From assembly GCA_022376925.1 (NCBI GenBank), contig JAIOJX010000005.1:158115501-158179500 (forward strand): a stretch of 64,000 nt of DNA, read 5' to 3'. This DNA comes from Tragulus kanchil (Eukaryota > Chordata > Mammalia > Artiodactyla > Tragulidae). A model generated the notes under the pieces. That model saw only the letters and a program-made list of their open reading frames with translations, had not been told where the DNA came from and ran no database searches. The position numbers were made by a program, and so were the translations under genes. The number at the start of each line of letters is the position of its first letter. Position 1 is the stretch's first letter. This document shows, piece by piece, positions 22,741-33,615 of the stretch.

Positions 22741-23836
22741 GTAGCTGGCACGTGCTTGCATTTTTCATGCTCCTGAAATCGTCATAGCCTATTGGGTAAA
22801 CTGAAAAAGATAATGCAACCATTTTAAAGATAAAACTGGTGAAATTCTCTCTCCTGCTCCCAGCATCTTGGGCTAGGGTGAAAGTTAATGAAAAAATGCA
22901 AATATTGAACTTTTGGTAATTCAGTTCTATTTCTTAAAATATGCTTTGTATTGATTTCAAATGTTTTATTGAGTAATAAAATTGGTTAACAATATTCCCA
23001 CATGAAAATTTGTTTACAATAGCGCATAAGGAGACAGAGGATTGGTTTATGCATATTCATGATCTTTATCTCCTCCAGCCCCTCCCTCCTCTTGCTTCTC
23101 CTTTTATCCCTCTCTTCTCTGTTTCCCTTCTTTCCTCCCTCCCTACTTCTTTCCCTTATCCACTTTTCATTTTATATCTTTATCTTTCCCTTGCCATCTT
23201 GTCTTTCTGTAATCCCTTGAAAATTAGCAGAGCTAATTCTCTTGAAAGAAAGCAACGATAAAATGAAAGCTAAACCATGAAATAAATAAGACATTTCCTC
23301 CCACAGAATTCAAATCAGTGCCTCTTTCCAGATCCTAAGAAGCCTGCTTAATTAGATGTTTGCCTGTATCTTGCTAAATATGTACAGTACTCTCACGCTA
23401 TATCCATGTTCTCAGACAGATATAGTCATGCCTTCCCATTCGACTTCCTTCATTCTTGCAGGGGGAGGTTTTTATTAATGTAACAGTTTCTCCTTCCTGT
23501 TTAGCAAGTTTGTCTACGAAGTTCCATGCTAAATATCAATAGATCACCAGCCAACTTAGTGGCTGATGATTTGATTTTTTAAAATTAATTTATTTTTAAT
23601 TGAAGGATAATTGCTGCAGAGTTTTGTTCTACTCTGCCAGGAATCAACGTGAACCAGCCATAGGTATACATATGTGTTATTTGATTTTTTAATTTGTTGT
23701 CTGTCTCCTGACTGGAAATGTAAATCCCATGGGGAATAGATTTTAACTGTCAGTCAGTGTAGTCGCTCTGTCGTGTCCAGCTCTGCAGTGTCCAATCCCG
23801 TATCCCAGCACCTCAGGAGTAGCTGGCACGTGCTTG

Positions 23837-25029
23837 GTTCTTACTGATACTTGGTGGATAGGAGAGTGGTGTGTGTGTGAGAGCGGGGGAGGGATTATGT
23901 CTGTTTTAGCTGTGTTTTGTTTTGTTCGCAGGGAGGACTTCAGGAGTTCATGCTGCTAAATTTGCTGTTTTAAGGTTAGGCTGCCATGTGTGAACAGGTC
24001 AGAGGCTTTATATGTCTCTTTTCTTACCACTACTTCCAATATGGAGCCTGAGGCTGGAAGAAATTAAGGAACTTGCCCCCAGTTTTACACCTAATGCATT
24101 GTGAAGCTCGGACTAGAACCTAGGTCATTCTTTCGGCTTAATCCTGTCAAAAACCATACAGTTTGATGGGTTTTAGTCTTGCCTCCTAAACTGCACTATA
24201 AACTTCTCCAGATGAAGGTTCATATCCTGTCTTTCTGGTCCTTTCCAAATAGTGCTTAGCAGACTTTCTTGTACCTAGTGTTTATTAAATTTTGATTAAC
24301 AGAAGATTTACCCAGTATACCTACAAGAGCTATTTAACTGGTGGTAAATGTGCAAGCAAAAAGAATAAAATGAATTTAAATGTCTAATCATTTTAATATG
24401 ATTTATGTACATAAATATTATAATTAAGTTATTTTGTGATATTAGTTTCAAATATGTTTTCATAGGTTGAAGGCATGTTAGCATGACGAGTTTTAGGTTC
24501 TACATATGCAGAGATGAGGAAAAAAGCCAACTGTTCAAAATGCACATTTCTCCCAAATAAAAAGCAACACTTATTTATCTCTGATGTTGGAATGACTTTC
24601 TATTTTGGGTAGCACTGGGTTGTGATGTGCTAGTAATTACTCACCAAGCTTATCCCTTCTGCATACTTGATTCTATATAGCATCAGTTTTCTCTGAAAAA
24701 CAAGATGACTTCTTGTTTTGTTTGCCCTTCAGGTTTGAATGGTGGAGTTGCCGGAACATGATCGCTACCTCTGCAGGGCTAATGGTCAGACAGCATCAGG
24801 GCTGCTCTCCAGGACAGTAGCTAGCCTCTGCTTAGGCTAACTCTGCAGAGTGTTTAACCTTTCAATAATTTCTCCTCTCAAATAAGCAAATGCTGCTGGG
24901 GCCCTCTACTGAAGTCAGTGGAGGAGAATCTATAGCTCCACAGATCAGCCAGAGGGAAGGTTTTCTAAGAGTAACAAATCTGTTCTGTTGCAACATGCTT
25001 TTTTCTAGAAGCTTTTTGTCATTCTGGCA
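23837..25029. other. Intronic DNA with an antisense MIR at about 24025-24130
   Basis: The interval 24025-24130 ('ggagcctgaggctggaagaa', 'ggaacttgcccccagtttta', 'tcggactagaacctaggtca') reads as antisense MIR. The rest is unassigned, with a short purine-rich GT-repeat stretch near 23868-23890. No exon seen. Confidence 0.55.
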
Positions 25030-27314
25030 GTAAACTGTTTTCCACTTGCTGCCTTAGCAACAAGACCTGAAGTCGCTTCCCCCTCCGGTCTGTGGTTTGA
25101 TTATGAGTGTTAGCACTGTACCTTGAACTAGAAGAAAATATCATCCTGGGGAAGCCCGCAGATGTTACCAGATTCTTGGGCTAGAGAATTATTTACGTGC
25201 ATTCTTCATATATTCTCACAAGGAAAGGTCAGTGGGAAGTCATGGAAGTGGTGAATTCAACCCCCACATGGTCTTAAGTTCCTAGAAAATGCTGTAGCTA
25301 AAGTTCTTGTCAGGTGACTTGCCTCTGGCCACAGCAAAGAACAGTTTTTCCTCTGCAGAATTCTCCATGGTGACCTTAGAGGAAGACCCAAAATGTTAGG
25401 GATCCCTTTTTGTGTTGTTAAAGATCCCAGTCTCGGGTTACCTCTACGTTTCTCCAGAGTCTTTGTTTAACCCAAGAATATAAAGTTCAATTTGAGAAGA
25501 CTATTTTGTCTACCAGAGAATAACATTCTGATGGATTCTGGCTTTAGTAGATCCCTGGAGAGCTCATTTAAATTTTTTTTTTTTTTTTTTTTTTTGCTGA
25601 ATTTCAGTTTTATCTCATAGTAAAACCTGCTCAGTATAGAAGTTAGGTAATCACATAACTGGAGACAAAGGTTAAGGATTAACTGTAACCACAAGTGGGC
25701 TAAAGACTAAAGAATACAAAGACTCGAGGATTCCAAGGGGGCTAAAGTGAGGGTACAAGCTGCTGTTTTTGTGTTCAGTTTGTTAAAGATATATTGTTTG
25801 TGGCTTAGGAATGCAATATGGTGGCGTCCTGACAAGAAATGATGGAATAGAGGTTAAGAATAGGAGTTTGTAGTACCTTCCCAGAACAGGCAGGGAATAC
25901 AATGAAATCTCCAAGGCAAAAATTTTCTAGGTCACAGTATTATGATGTCTGTTTGTAAGAAGTGCTGTTTTTCTCAGTAAATTAAAACTCCAAACTTCCA
26001 GAGTTTGCACAAAAAAAGAAACTCTCCTGTGGGCACAGGTAGCTGGACTAAATATGGGCAAAAGATTCTTCCTTGTTTCCTCATGCAGAGCTTAGTCAGG
26101 TCAAGAGTATTTTAAATAGATTTTCTAAAGACAAGGCTTGAAGCAGGAGATAACAGAGCCTAGTGATCCCTTGTCACACTTTTTCTGCTGTAAACTGTTT
26201 TCAAAAAAGACCTGAAGTCGCTTCCCCCTCCGGTCTGTGGTTGGATTATGAGTGTTAGCACTGTACCTTGAACTAGAAGAAAATATCATCCTGGGGAAGC
26301 CCGCAGATGTTACCAGATTCTTGGGCTAGAGAATTATTTACGTGCATTCTTCATATATTCTCACAAGGAAAGGTCAGTGGGAAGTCATGGAAGTGGTGAA
26401 TTCAACCCCCACATGGTCTTAAGTTCCTAGAAAATGCTGTAGCTAAAGTTCTTGTCAGGTGACTTGCCTCTGGCCACAGCAAAGAACAGTTTTTCCTCTG
26501 CAGAATTCTCCATGGTGACCTTAGAGGAAGACCCAAAATGTTAGGGATCCCTTTTTGTGTTGTTAAAGATCCCAGTCTCGGGTTACCTCTACGTTTCTCC
26601 AGAGTCTTTGTTTAACCCAAGAATATAAAGTTCAATTTGAGAAGACTATTTTGTCTACCAGAGAATAACATTCTGATGGATTCTGGCTTTAGTAGATCCC
26701 TGGAGAGCTCATTTAAATTTTTTTTTTTTTTTTTTTGACTGAATTTCAGTTTTATCTCATAGTAAAACCTGCTCAGTATAGAAGTTAGGTAATCACATAA
26801 CTGGAGACAAAGGTTAAGGATTAACTGTAACCACAAGTGGGCTAAAGACTAAAGAATACAAAGACTCGAGGATTCCAAGGGGGCTAAAGTGAGGGTACAA
26901 GCTGCTGTTTTTGTGTTCAGTTTGTTAAAGATATATTGTTTGTGGCTTAGGAATGCAATATGGTGGCGTCCTGACAAGAAATGATGGAATAGAGGTTAAG
27001 AATAGGAGTTTGTAGTACCTTCCCAGAACAGGCAGGGAATACAATGAAATCTCCAAGGCAAAAATTTTCTAGGTCACAGTATTATGATGTCTGTTTGTAA
27101 GAAGTGCTGTTTTTCTCAGTAAATTAAAACTCCAAACTTCCAGAGTTTGCACAAAAAAAGAAACTCTCCTGTGGGCACAGGTAGCTGGACTAAATATGGG
27201 CAAAAGATTCTTCCCTTGTTTCCTCATGCAGAGCTTAGTCAGGTCAAGAGTATTTTAAATAGATTTTTCTAAAGACAAGGGGCTTGAAGCAGGAGATAAC
27301 AGAGCCTAGTGATC
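25030..27314. repeat. Tandem duplication 7 (offset about 1,145-1,160 bp)
   Basis: Sequence 25030-26168 recurs at 26190-27314. The right copy's beginning has lost about 15 bases: 'gtaaactgttttccacttgc' and the following 'tgccttagcaac' shrink to 'gtaaactgttttcaaaaaag'. T-run lengths also differ (25570 region, 25 bases, versus 26719 region, 18 bases). The left copy ends at 'cctagtgatc', then 'ccttgtcacactttttctgc' acts as filler resembling 'cttttttgtcattctggc' upstream. Confidence 0.94.
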
Positions 27315-27479
27315 TGCATTCAGAATACAGTGTTTTGCCACGTCCCATAATGCCTATACTATAGAGCTCTAAAGGGACGGACTAGCCCCGGCCTGTGCTC
27401 TTGAAGTCCATCCTTGGGCCTGGATGCACAATGTTAACACCCACAGTTAGGAAGGCTCTCCCAAACACCCAGCAGTCTC

Positions 27480-27640
27480 TCTCTCTCTTTGTTTATTTTG
27501 CTTTTGCAAAGTTTTGTTTTTTGCAGCTCAATATAATCCCAACTCCATCATAGGCATATCTTGGATCCCGCCCACCTGTGCACCCCTTCCCCGCCCTCCC
27601 ATCCCACCCCTCCTGGTTGTTGTCTAGCCCCCACACCCAG
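27480..27640 (-). repeat. L1 3'-UTR fragment, antisense
   Basis: 'aactccatcataggcatatc', 'accccttccccgccctccca' and 'cctcctggttgttgtctagc' resemble the C/T-rich end of an antisense L1 3' UTR. Divergent and truncated. Confidence 0.5.
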
Positions 27641-27714
27641 CAGTCTTGAAGTCCAAAAGAAATTCTGCTTCCAGGGACCTGCTCTTTGCATTTCTATTTA
27701 ATGATACTCTGTTC

Positions 27715-27905
27715 TGCCAAGCCCTGCATTAGAGACTTTAAATACTCACCTCATTTAAATATAATATAAGGTTTGCGTATTGACCTCCATTTTAGAGAAG
27801 GAATCTGTGGTTCCAAAAGATTAAGAACATTTTTTCCCGTGGTGACACAGCTAATGAAATGATGGGGCTGGGCGACAGACCTGGTTCTGTTAGTCTCTGA
27901 AGCTG
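27715..27905 (-). repeat. MIR SINE fragment, antisense
   Basis: 'ccattttagagaaggaatct', 'ggtgacacagctaatgaaat' and 'gggctgggcgacagacctgg' follow the reverse complement of MIR ('ttttacagatgaggaaactg...cacacagctagtaagtg'). Confidence 0.75.
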
Positions 27906-27948
27906 GTACTTCAAAACTATAGTGCTATCCGTGTCCAGGTATAATTTT

Positions 27949-28626
27949 TTTTTCCTTTTTTTTTTTATTCTTTATTTTAAATATTTTACAGAGTTTTGTT
28001 GTTCACCGACATGTATGTTCCCAGATCATGCATATGCATATCCCTGTTCCCCCCCTCCCTGGGTTCCCCCCTCCCACCCCTCCAGACCATCGCCCCAAGT
28101 GGTTGTAGGTACTCCTGTTCCCTTAGCACCATGACAATAGCTATCTTTTCCACATGCGCCAGTATAGGTTTTGATGTTACTTCCTCTATGCCTCCCTCTC
28201 ACTGTTTGTTCTCCACAGTGTCCTTATGTCTATTCTTTGTTCCATGAGTTCACTGCGTGTGTTATCATGACCATCTTACTAGATTCCATATATATGAGTT
28301 AGTATACTGTACTTGTCTTTCTTTTTGACTTACTTCACTTTTTATGATAGGTTCTAGAGCTAGCCACCTCATTAGGACTGAGTCTTCTGCATTTCTTTTA
28401 ACAGCTGAGTAGTATTCCATTGTATATATGTACCAGAGCTTCTGTATCCATTCATTCGTCGATGGACATCTAGGTTGCTTCCATGTTCTGGCTATTGTAT
28501 AGAGAGCTGCAATGAACATTGGGGTACAGGTGCTTCTTTCAGTTTTGATTTCATCAGGATATAAGCCTAAGAGTGGGATTGCTGGGTCATAGGGTGCTTT
28601 TTTTTTTTTAGTTTTTTAAGGAATCT
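27949..28626 (-). mobile_element. 5'-truncated L1, minus strand, with target-site duplication
   Basis: A short recent-looking L1 3' end. It is flanked by 'caggtataatttt' at 27936-27948 and 28627-28639. On the minus strand it encodes the ORF2 C-terminus (pieces 'MFIAALYTIARTWKQPRC', '[18 protein letters not shown]') and then the 3' UTR. It belongs to the same L1 group as the element at 5311-9455, with matching C-terminal residues. Being 5'-truncated with no promoter, it is inert. Confidence 0.93.
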
Positions 28627-28670
28627 CAGGTATAATTTTATTAAAGAAGAATCTCTCTTCTCCCACAATA

Positions 28671-30995
28671 GTGTAGCTCCCGGTAACTTAGGCACTGAAA
28701 CAGCCTGTTCTGTACTGTGCTGAGGCCCCATCTTTGTGAGTGACTATAAGACAGCTAACACAGGGAAGGGAGGAGAATATTGGAAGCAGACTCTTACGCC
28801 AGGGCTCACGTGGGCAACATTCATCCTCATCAGTCACAGCCAATCTGTTGCCTATCTGCCTTCCTCGGCACTGTTTAAGTTTTAATTATCTTCCAACTGT
28901 CTGTGCTGCTGTTGAGGACCTCGGAAAGAACAAAGGATGGCTGTCATATTTTTTTGCAGTGCTCCTCTCTGCACACTGATGAAGTCACTAGCTGCCACTG
29001 CCCTTATCATCAGGTTAAATCAGTCTGAGTGTGCGTTGGAAGGATGATGTTGAAAGAAAAACAATAAGCTTAAGTTTTACCTCTTACTCAGAATCTTTTG
29101 TGACAGAAAATATGAGATCTGCTTCTCCTGTTTAGGTGTCATGACCCAGAAGCAAGTTTTGTTTTTTAAAACAAGAGAGGGAGAGAGAGAAAACTCTTCC
29201 ATCCCCAGCCCTTAGACTTTCAGTTGCTTGGATAACCTTAACTTCTGCCTCCAGGTTGTTCCATTGTGAGCCCCATTAAGAAAATCTGCTGTGATCGAGC
29301 ATGGTACCTTGAGGGTACTGCCTCCTCCTCCCTCTGGACATTGCTCGTGGACCAGGGCACACTCCCCTGAGAGGGGCAGGGTCCCTGAGGTCTTAATGGA
29401 GAGCTCCAGGCTCTGCCCTACCAGTCACTGAAGTTGGGGGATTAGTTAAAACCTGTTTGCTGTTTCTAGTCCAGATCTTCAGTGAAGGACAGAGTCCTAA
29501 GCTAAACAATTCCTTGCTGGAGAAAAGGAGCATGGCTTCTTTCTTGTGTCTTTGTTATCATTGTTTAATGTGTATTCGAGTAAGGACTTTATGCCGTTTT
29601 TGTAAATTAGGCTATAGTTTTATGGAGACTTAGAGAGTATTGTAGAACTAGAATAATTAAACTTGTTATGAGCATTACATATAACAGGCTAATCAAGAAG
29701 TGTGATGTACAGTGGTGAATTGCTAATTTGACCTCAGAATTATGCAACAGAGATAACATTATCTTTATTTATATAGAACTTTTTTTTATCTGAAGGCATT
29801 TCTCAATTTTTTTCTTTTGCAATCATATAAGTATTAAAAAACAAAGTGTAGCTCCCGGTAACTTAGGCACTGAAACAGCCTGTTCTGTACTGTGCTGAGG
29901 CCCATTTGTGAGTGACTATAAGACAGCTAACACAGGGAAGGGAGGAGAATATTGAAGCAGACTCTTCGCCAGGGCTCACGTGGGCAACATTCATCCTCAT
30001 CAGTCACAGCCAATCTGTTGCCTATCTGCCTTCCTCGGCACTGTTTAAGTTTTAATTATCTTCCAACTGTCTGTGCTGCTGTTGAGGACCTCGGAAAGAA
30101 CAAAGGATGGCTGTCATATTTTTTTGCAGTGCTCCTCTCTGCACACTGATGAAGTCACTAGCTGCCACTGCCCTTATCATCAGGTTAAATCAGTCTGAGT
30201 GTGCGTTGGAAGGATGATGTTGAAAGAAAAACAATAAGCTTAAGTTTTACCTCTTACTCAGAATCTTTTGTGACAGAAAATATGAGATCTGCTTCTCCTG
30301 TTTAGGTGTCATGACCCAGAAGCAAGTTTTGTTTTTTAAAACAAGAGAGGGAGAGAGAGAAAACTCTTCCATCCCCAGCCCTTAGACTTTCAGTTGCTTG
30401 GATAACCTTAACTTCTGCCTCCAGGTTGTTCCATTGTGAGCCCCATTAAGAAAATCTGCTGTGATCGAGCATGGTACCTTGAGGGTACTGCCTCCTCCTC
30501 CCTCTGGACATTGCTCGTGGACCAGGGCACACTCCCCTGAGAGGGGCAGGGTCCCTGAGGTCTTAATGGAGAGCTCCAGGCTCTGCCCTACCAGTCACTG
30601 AAGTTGGGGGATTAGTTAAAACCTGTTTGCTGTTTCTAGTCCAGATCTTCAGTGAAGGACAGAGTCCTAAGCTAAACAATTCCTTGCTGGAGAAAAGGAG
30701 CATGGCTTCTTTCTTGTGTCTTTGTTATCATTGTTTAATGTGTATTCGAGTAAGGACTTTATGCCGTTTTTGTAAATTAGGCTATAGTTTTATGGAGACT
30801 TAGAGAGTATTGTAGAACTAGAATAATTAAACTTGTTATGAGCATTACATATAACAGGCTAATCAAGAAGTGTGATGTACAGTGGTGAATTGCTAATTTG
30901 ACCTCAGAATTATGCAACAGAGATAACATTATCTTTATTTATATAGAACTTTTTTTTATCTGAAGGCATTTCTCAATGCTTTTGCAATCATATAT
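28671..30995. repeat. Tandem duplication 8 (offset 1,175 bp)
   Basis: Sequence 28671 to about 29829 recurs at 29846 to about 30995, from 'gtgtagctcccggtaactta'. Right-copy start is eroded: 'gaggccccatctttgtgag' becomes 'gaggcccatttgtgag', and 'ggaagcagactcttacgcc' becomes 'gaagcagactcttcgcc'. The left-copy end is likewise distorted ('ctcaatttttttcttttgca' versus 'ctcaatgcttttgca'). Interior over 1 kb appears identical. Content is unique intron. Confidence 0.96.
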
Positions 30996-31276
30996 ATTAT
31001 CTTGTTAGTTATCACAAACACTATCATTAAGGCTGTAAAATGTATTCCACTACAGTTTTTTATTTTCAGTTTCCTATAATCAGGGGATGAGGGAGGGGAA
31101 GGTTCTATCATTTCTCCCATTCCTGATATTTACAACAGGCTAAAATTTGGGAAATGACTATTATCTGAATGTGGAGAGCCTGGTTACATACAATGTTTTA
31201 AACAGAAAGGAAGGGACGGAACATTGGTGCATCCCCTTAGGTCAGCCTGAACTGTTAACTTTTAAGAACTGCCACT

Positions 31277-31588
31277 TTCCCCTGGTGGTCCAGTGGGTAA
31301 GGACACCGCCTTGCAGTACAAGGGGCGCCGGTTCAAGCCCTGGCCTGGGAAGATCCCACGTGCCGCGGAGCGGCTGGACCCATGTGTCCAATTACCGAGC
31401 CGGAGCTCTGGAGCGCATGCACCCAGAGCCGGCGCTCTGCGACGACAGAGGCCACTGCTATGGGAGGCCCACAGGAGCCAAAGAACAAAGACGGATGAAA
31501 ATAAAGAAATGGAAGACCAATAGAAGTGGCCCGCCCGCTCCCCTCCCTCCCCACCCCACCACTACCAAAATAAATAAATAAATAAATC
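31277..31588 (+). mobile_element. Full-length CpG-rich tRNA-Glu SINE, plus orientation
   Basis: Perfect 16-bp target-site duplication 'tttaagaactgccact' at 31261-31276 and 31589-31604. The head has an A-box-like 'ggtccagtgggtaagg' and B box 'ggttcaagccc'. The body contains 'cggagcggctggac' and 'gagctctggagcgcatg'. The tail ends 'aaataaataaataaatc'. About 312 bp. Same family as the copies at 18145, 37198 and 62537. Confidence 0.95.
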
Positions 31589-31604
31589 TTTAAGAACTGC
31601 CACT

Positions 31605-31989
31605 GGGGGCAAGGCCCTATTCATCTCTCCTGTGCTTTCCTATCTCCTCTGTATTAGGAGAGCTCTCTCTCCTTTGAGAGATTTGACCTAGAAAACAGGA
31701 AAACGATGTGATCAAATTCCACCAAACCACATTGCCTCCACAGCTGCAGACAGCAGCACTCACTGTCACGGCCATGTGCGGTTGAAAATGCTATGCTTGT
31801 TGAGTTCCTGTGGGTTTAAGGAAATGGATGAAATTAGATTCAGGCCAAGGTGCAAGGCTTAACACACCCCTTCCATTCCAGAAAGCCCAGAGAGATGTTA
31901 CTGCCAGCAGGAAAGACCAACACAATCTATTCTACCCAGACCATTTAGAACTTGCTTCAAGTGAACCCCATCCACCCACCCAAACCCAG
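31605..31989. other. Unique intronic DNA
   Basis: No repeat recognised. Moderately GC-balanced, with no splice-bounded open segment that I trust. Confidence 0.45.
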
Positions 31990-32152
31990 TGAAGTCAGCA
32001 CCCGCCGTCTGCCCTGCAGGCTGGAGAGAGCAGGTCACAGCCTTACCCAGAGGGCGACGTTGAGCACTCAGTGGCGCCGACACTCCACTCGGGAAGAGTG
32101 GTGTCTCCCTGCCGCGCGCGGGGGATAAGAACACCGAGCAGCCAGTCCAGGC
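31990..32152. promoter_or_regulatory. Small non-SINE CpG cluster in intron
   Basis: I count 13 CpG dinucleotides between 31990 and 32152, including 'gccgcgcgcggggg' and 'gtggcgccgacac', in sequence that matches none of the SINE families here. Surrounding intron is CpG-poor. This could be a small intronic enhancer or alternative promoter, or just a GC-rich patch. It is too short for a classical CpG island. No transcription start can be assigned. Confidence 0.3.
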
Positions 32153-32289
32153 GAGGGCATTGCTGTTGGTTATGAAGAGGAGCGATCAACTCATGGCAGG
32201 GAGCAGACGGCTAAATGAGGTGCGCAGGGATTGCCGTGAGATTCAAGCTTGGAGAAACAGGAGAGAAAATAGCTCATGGTACAGAACCC

Positions 32290-32660
32290 CAAATGCAGCC
32301 TCTTTAATGTGAATTTTTTAAATTGGCATTTGCATTATACAGTTAACTTGGAGGGATGAGAAATGTAAGGAATTTACCAAATTAGTGAACAGCGATTAAC
32401 TCTGAAGTAAAATTACATCATCTAAGTGGAAGGTTGTTTTACACAGCGGAGGGAAGATATTACTAAAACCTTGCCAGTCTGTCCTCTCCTAATTGAAATC
32501 TGTTCGTTTAATACGCCACATCCTTCAGAGCACATAGTTCATAATTTGGGAGAGTGTTATCAGTTAATCTGTTTATTTTTTGCCTCCTTTTGAATTCCAT
32601 TAAGACTGTGTGTAGCACATTACATCCCCCATGGAACCGAGCGACACTCAGAAGAGTAAG
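32290..32660. promoter_or_regulatory. Candidate conserved non-coding element
   Basis: Repeat-free, AT-rich sequence dense in homeodomain-like cores ('cctaattgaaatc', 'cagttaatctg', 'gcgattaactc') and 'gcatttgcattatac' resembling an octamer or POU site. It has the look of deeply conserved intronic enhancers. That is a judgement from composition only. No alignment was possible. Confidence 0.3.
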
Positions 32661-33499
32661 TTTTTGTTCATTAACCTGTGAACGGTCAGGTCCCTTTGGA
32701 GAATGAAAGGAGCAAGTTGCTCCAAGGTTAATGGTGGTTTGTCAGAGGTGAAGCCTCCAGGAAGATCCGGAGGGTGAATAGGCTGAGATGCTCGAGACCT
32801 GCCCCATGAAACCCTGCACTGTGTGCAGATGCCAGATCCCTGTGGGCAGCAGGGAGGCTGCAGAGCAGACTGGGTCACGTCTGCACACCACTTCCTCTGG
32901 CCAGGAGAAGGCATCCTAGCCGTCAGGTGGGGGGCTGGCGTAAGTATATAGGTTCGCTTTCTAACAAGGATTGAGGAGCAATAGTAAGATACGAGAAAAT
33001 GTGAGTGTTTTTCTGTAGTTTCTGTGGATTTTTTTTACTTTAAACGAGAAAGCAGTATTGCGTTCATGCCTTTTGTCCAGTGGGTGAAAGCTTTCATTGA
33101 GTTGGAGAGCGTTTGTTCTGTGAGTGTGCACCTGTGCACAGGCACGTTCCTAACAAGGTGAGGATAGAAGCTGCTCGTTCTTCTCCCGTGTGATGTCTCA
33201 TGGGAATATAATTGTACCGACATTTGGAAATTGAACAGTCCCTGGTTTGATTTTCTTGGTAAACCAGATCTCAGTTTCTCTGGCAAGTGGTACCTCCCTA
33301 ATTTTGCTGTAATTCCTCTGGACTCAGGTGGAGCTAACCCCATGGAGCAGGACAGGGTCTGCAGCCAGTGCAGGATCTCCTTCAGGCCGTGCTCTAGCAG
33401 ACTGGATGCTCGCACAATGTGTATTTTTCTGTTAACCTAGGATTTGTGACGATGAAAACTCACTTTCTTCAACAGATGTTCTCTTCTTTTTACCCCCAG

Positions 33500-33609
33500 G
33501 TATATTCGAATAGTTGGGACTCACAACACAGTGAATAAGATTTTCCACATTGTGGCTTTTGAATGTATGTTTACAAACAAAACCTTCACTCTGGAGAAGG
33601 GGCTGATAG
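33500..33609 (+). CDS. BTBD9: BTBD9 exon: part of first F5/8 type C (discoidin) domain
   Basis: A 110-bp internal exon with a pyrimidine-rich acceptor ending 'tacccccag' (33491-33499) and a strong donor 'gtaagt' (33610-33615). The exon begins with the last base of a codon, has 36 complete codons, and ends with the first base of the next. The peptide contains 'YIRIVGTHNTVNKIFHIVAF' followed by 'ECMFTNKTFTLEKGLI', which I recognise as BTBD9, end of its first discoidin-like domain and start of the linker to the second. It lies at roughly residue 380-420 of about 612. The family is a BTB-BACK protein thought to act as a substrate adaptor for CUL3 ubiquitin ligases. In humans, intronic variants of the gene are associated with restless legs syndrome. 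All codons are open and no lesion is seen. Neighbouring exons are outside the window. A start codon is not expected here. Confidence 0.93.
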
Positions 33610-33615
33610 GTAAGT

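Larger units (their letters stand above)
21705..23836. repeat. Tandem duplication 6 (offset 1,078 bp)
   Basis: Sequence 21705-22758 recurs at 22783-23836, from 'catagcctattgggtaaact' to 'agctggcacgtgcttg'. Filler 22759-22782 ('catttttcatgctcctgaaa') looks like a corrupted version of the sequence just left of the first copy ('cattcatggaaatg'). Only one interior substitution was noticed (22042 T versus 23121 G). Confidence 0.95.
1..33499 (+). other. BTBD9: BTBD9 intron upstream of the exon
   Basis: This whole stretch is inferred to be intron, because the only recognisable host exon begins at 33500 and has a proper acceptor. I looked for other BTBD9 coding segments (BTB domain, BACK domain, the start of the first discoidin domain) and saw none. 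The content is interspersed repeats, eight tandem duplications and unique AT-rich DNA. The intron boundary to the left lies outside the window. Removing the duplications would shorten this interval by about 9 kb. Assignment rests on the single exon, so any nested gene on either strand cannot be excluded. Confidence 0.75.

Noticed and set aside
31277..31350. tRNA-like A and B boxes, possible tRNA gene
   Set aside because: They are the Pol III promoter of a tRNA-Glu-derived SINE, with target-site duplications and an A-rich tail. No cloverleaf is completed. The same holds for all other SINE heads in the window.
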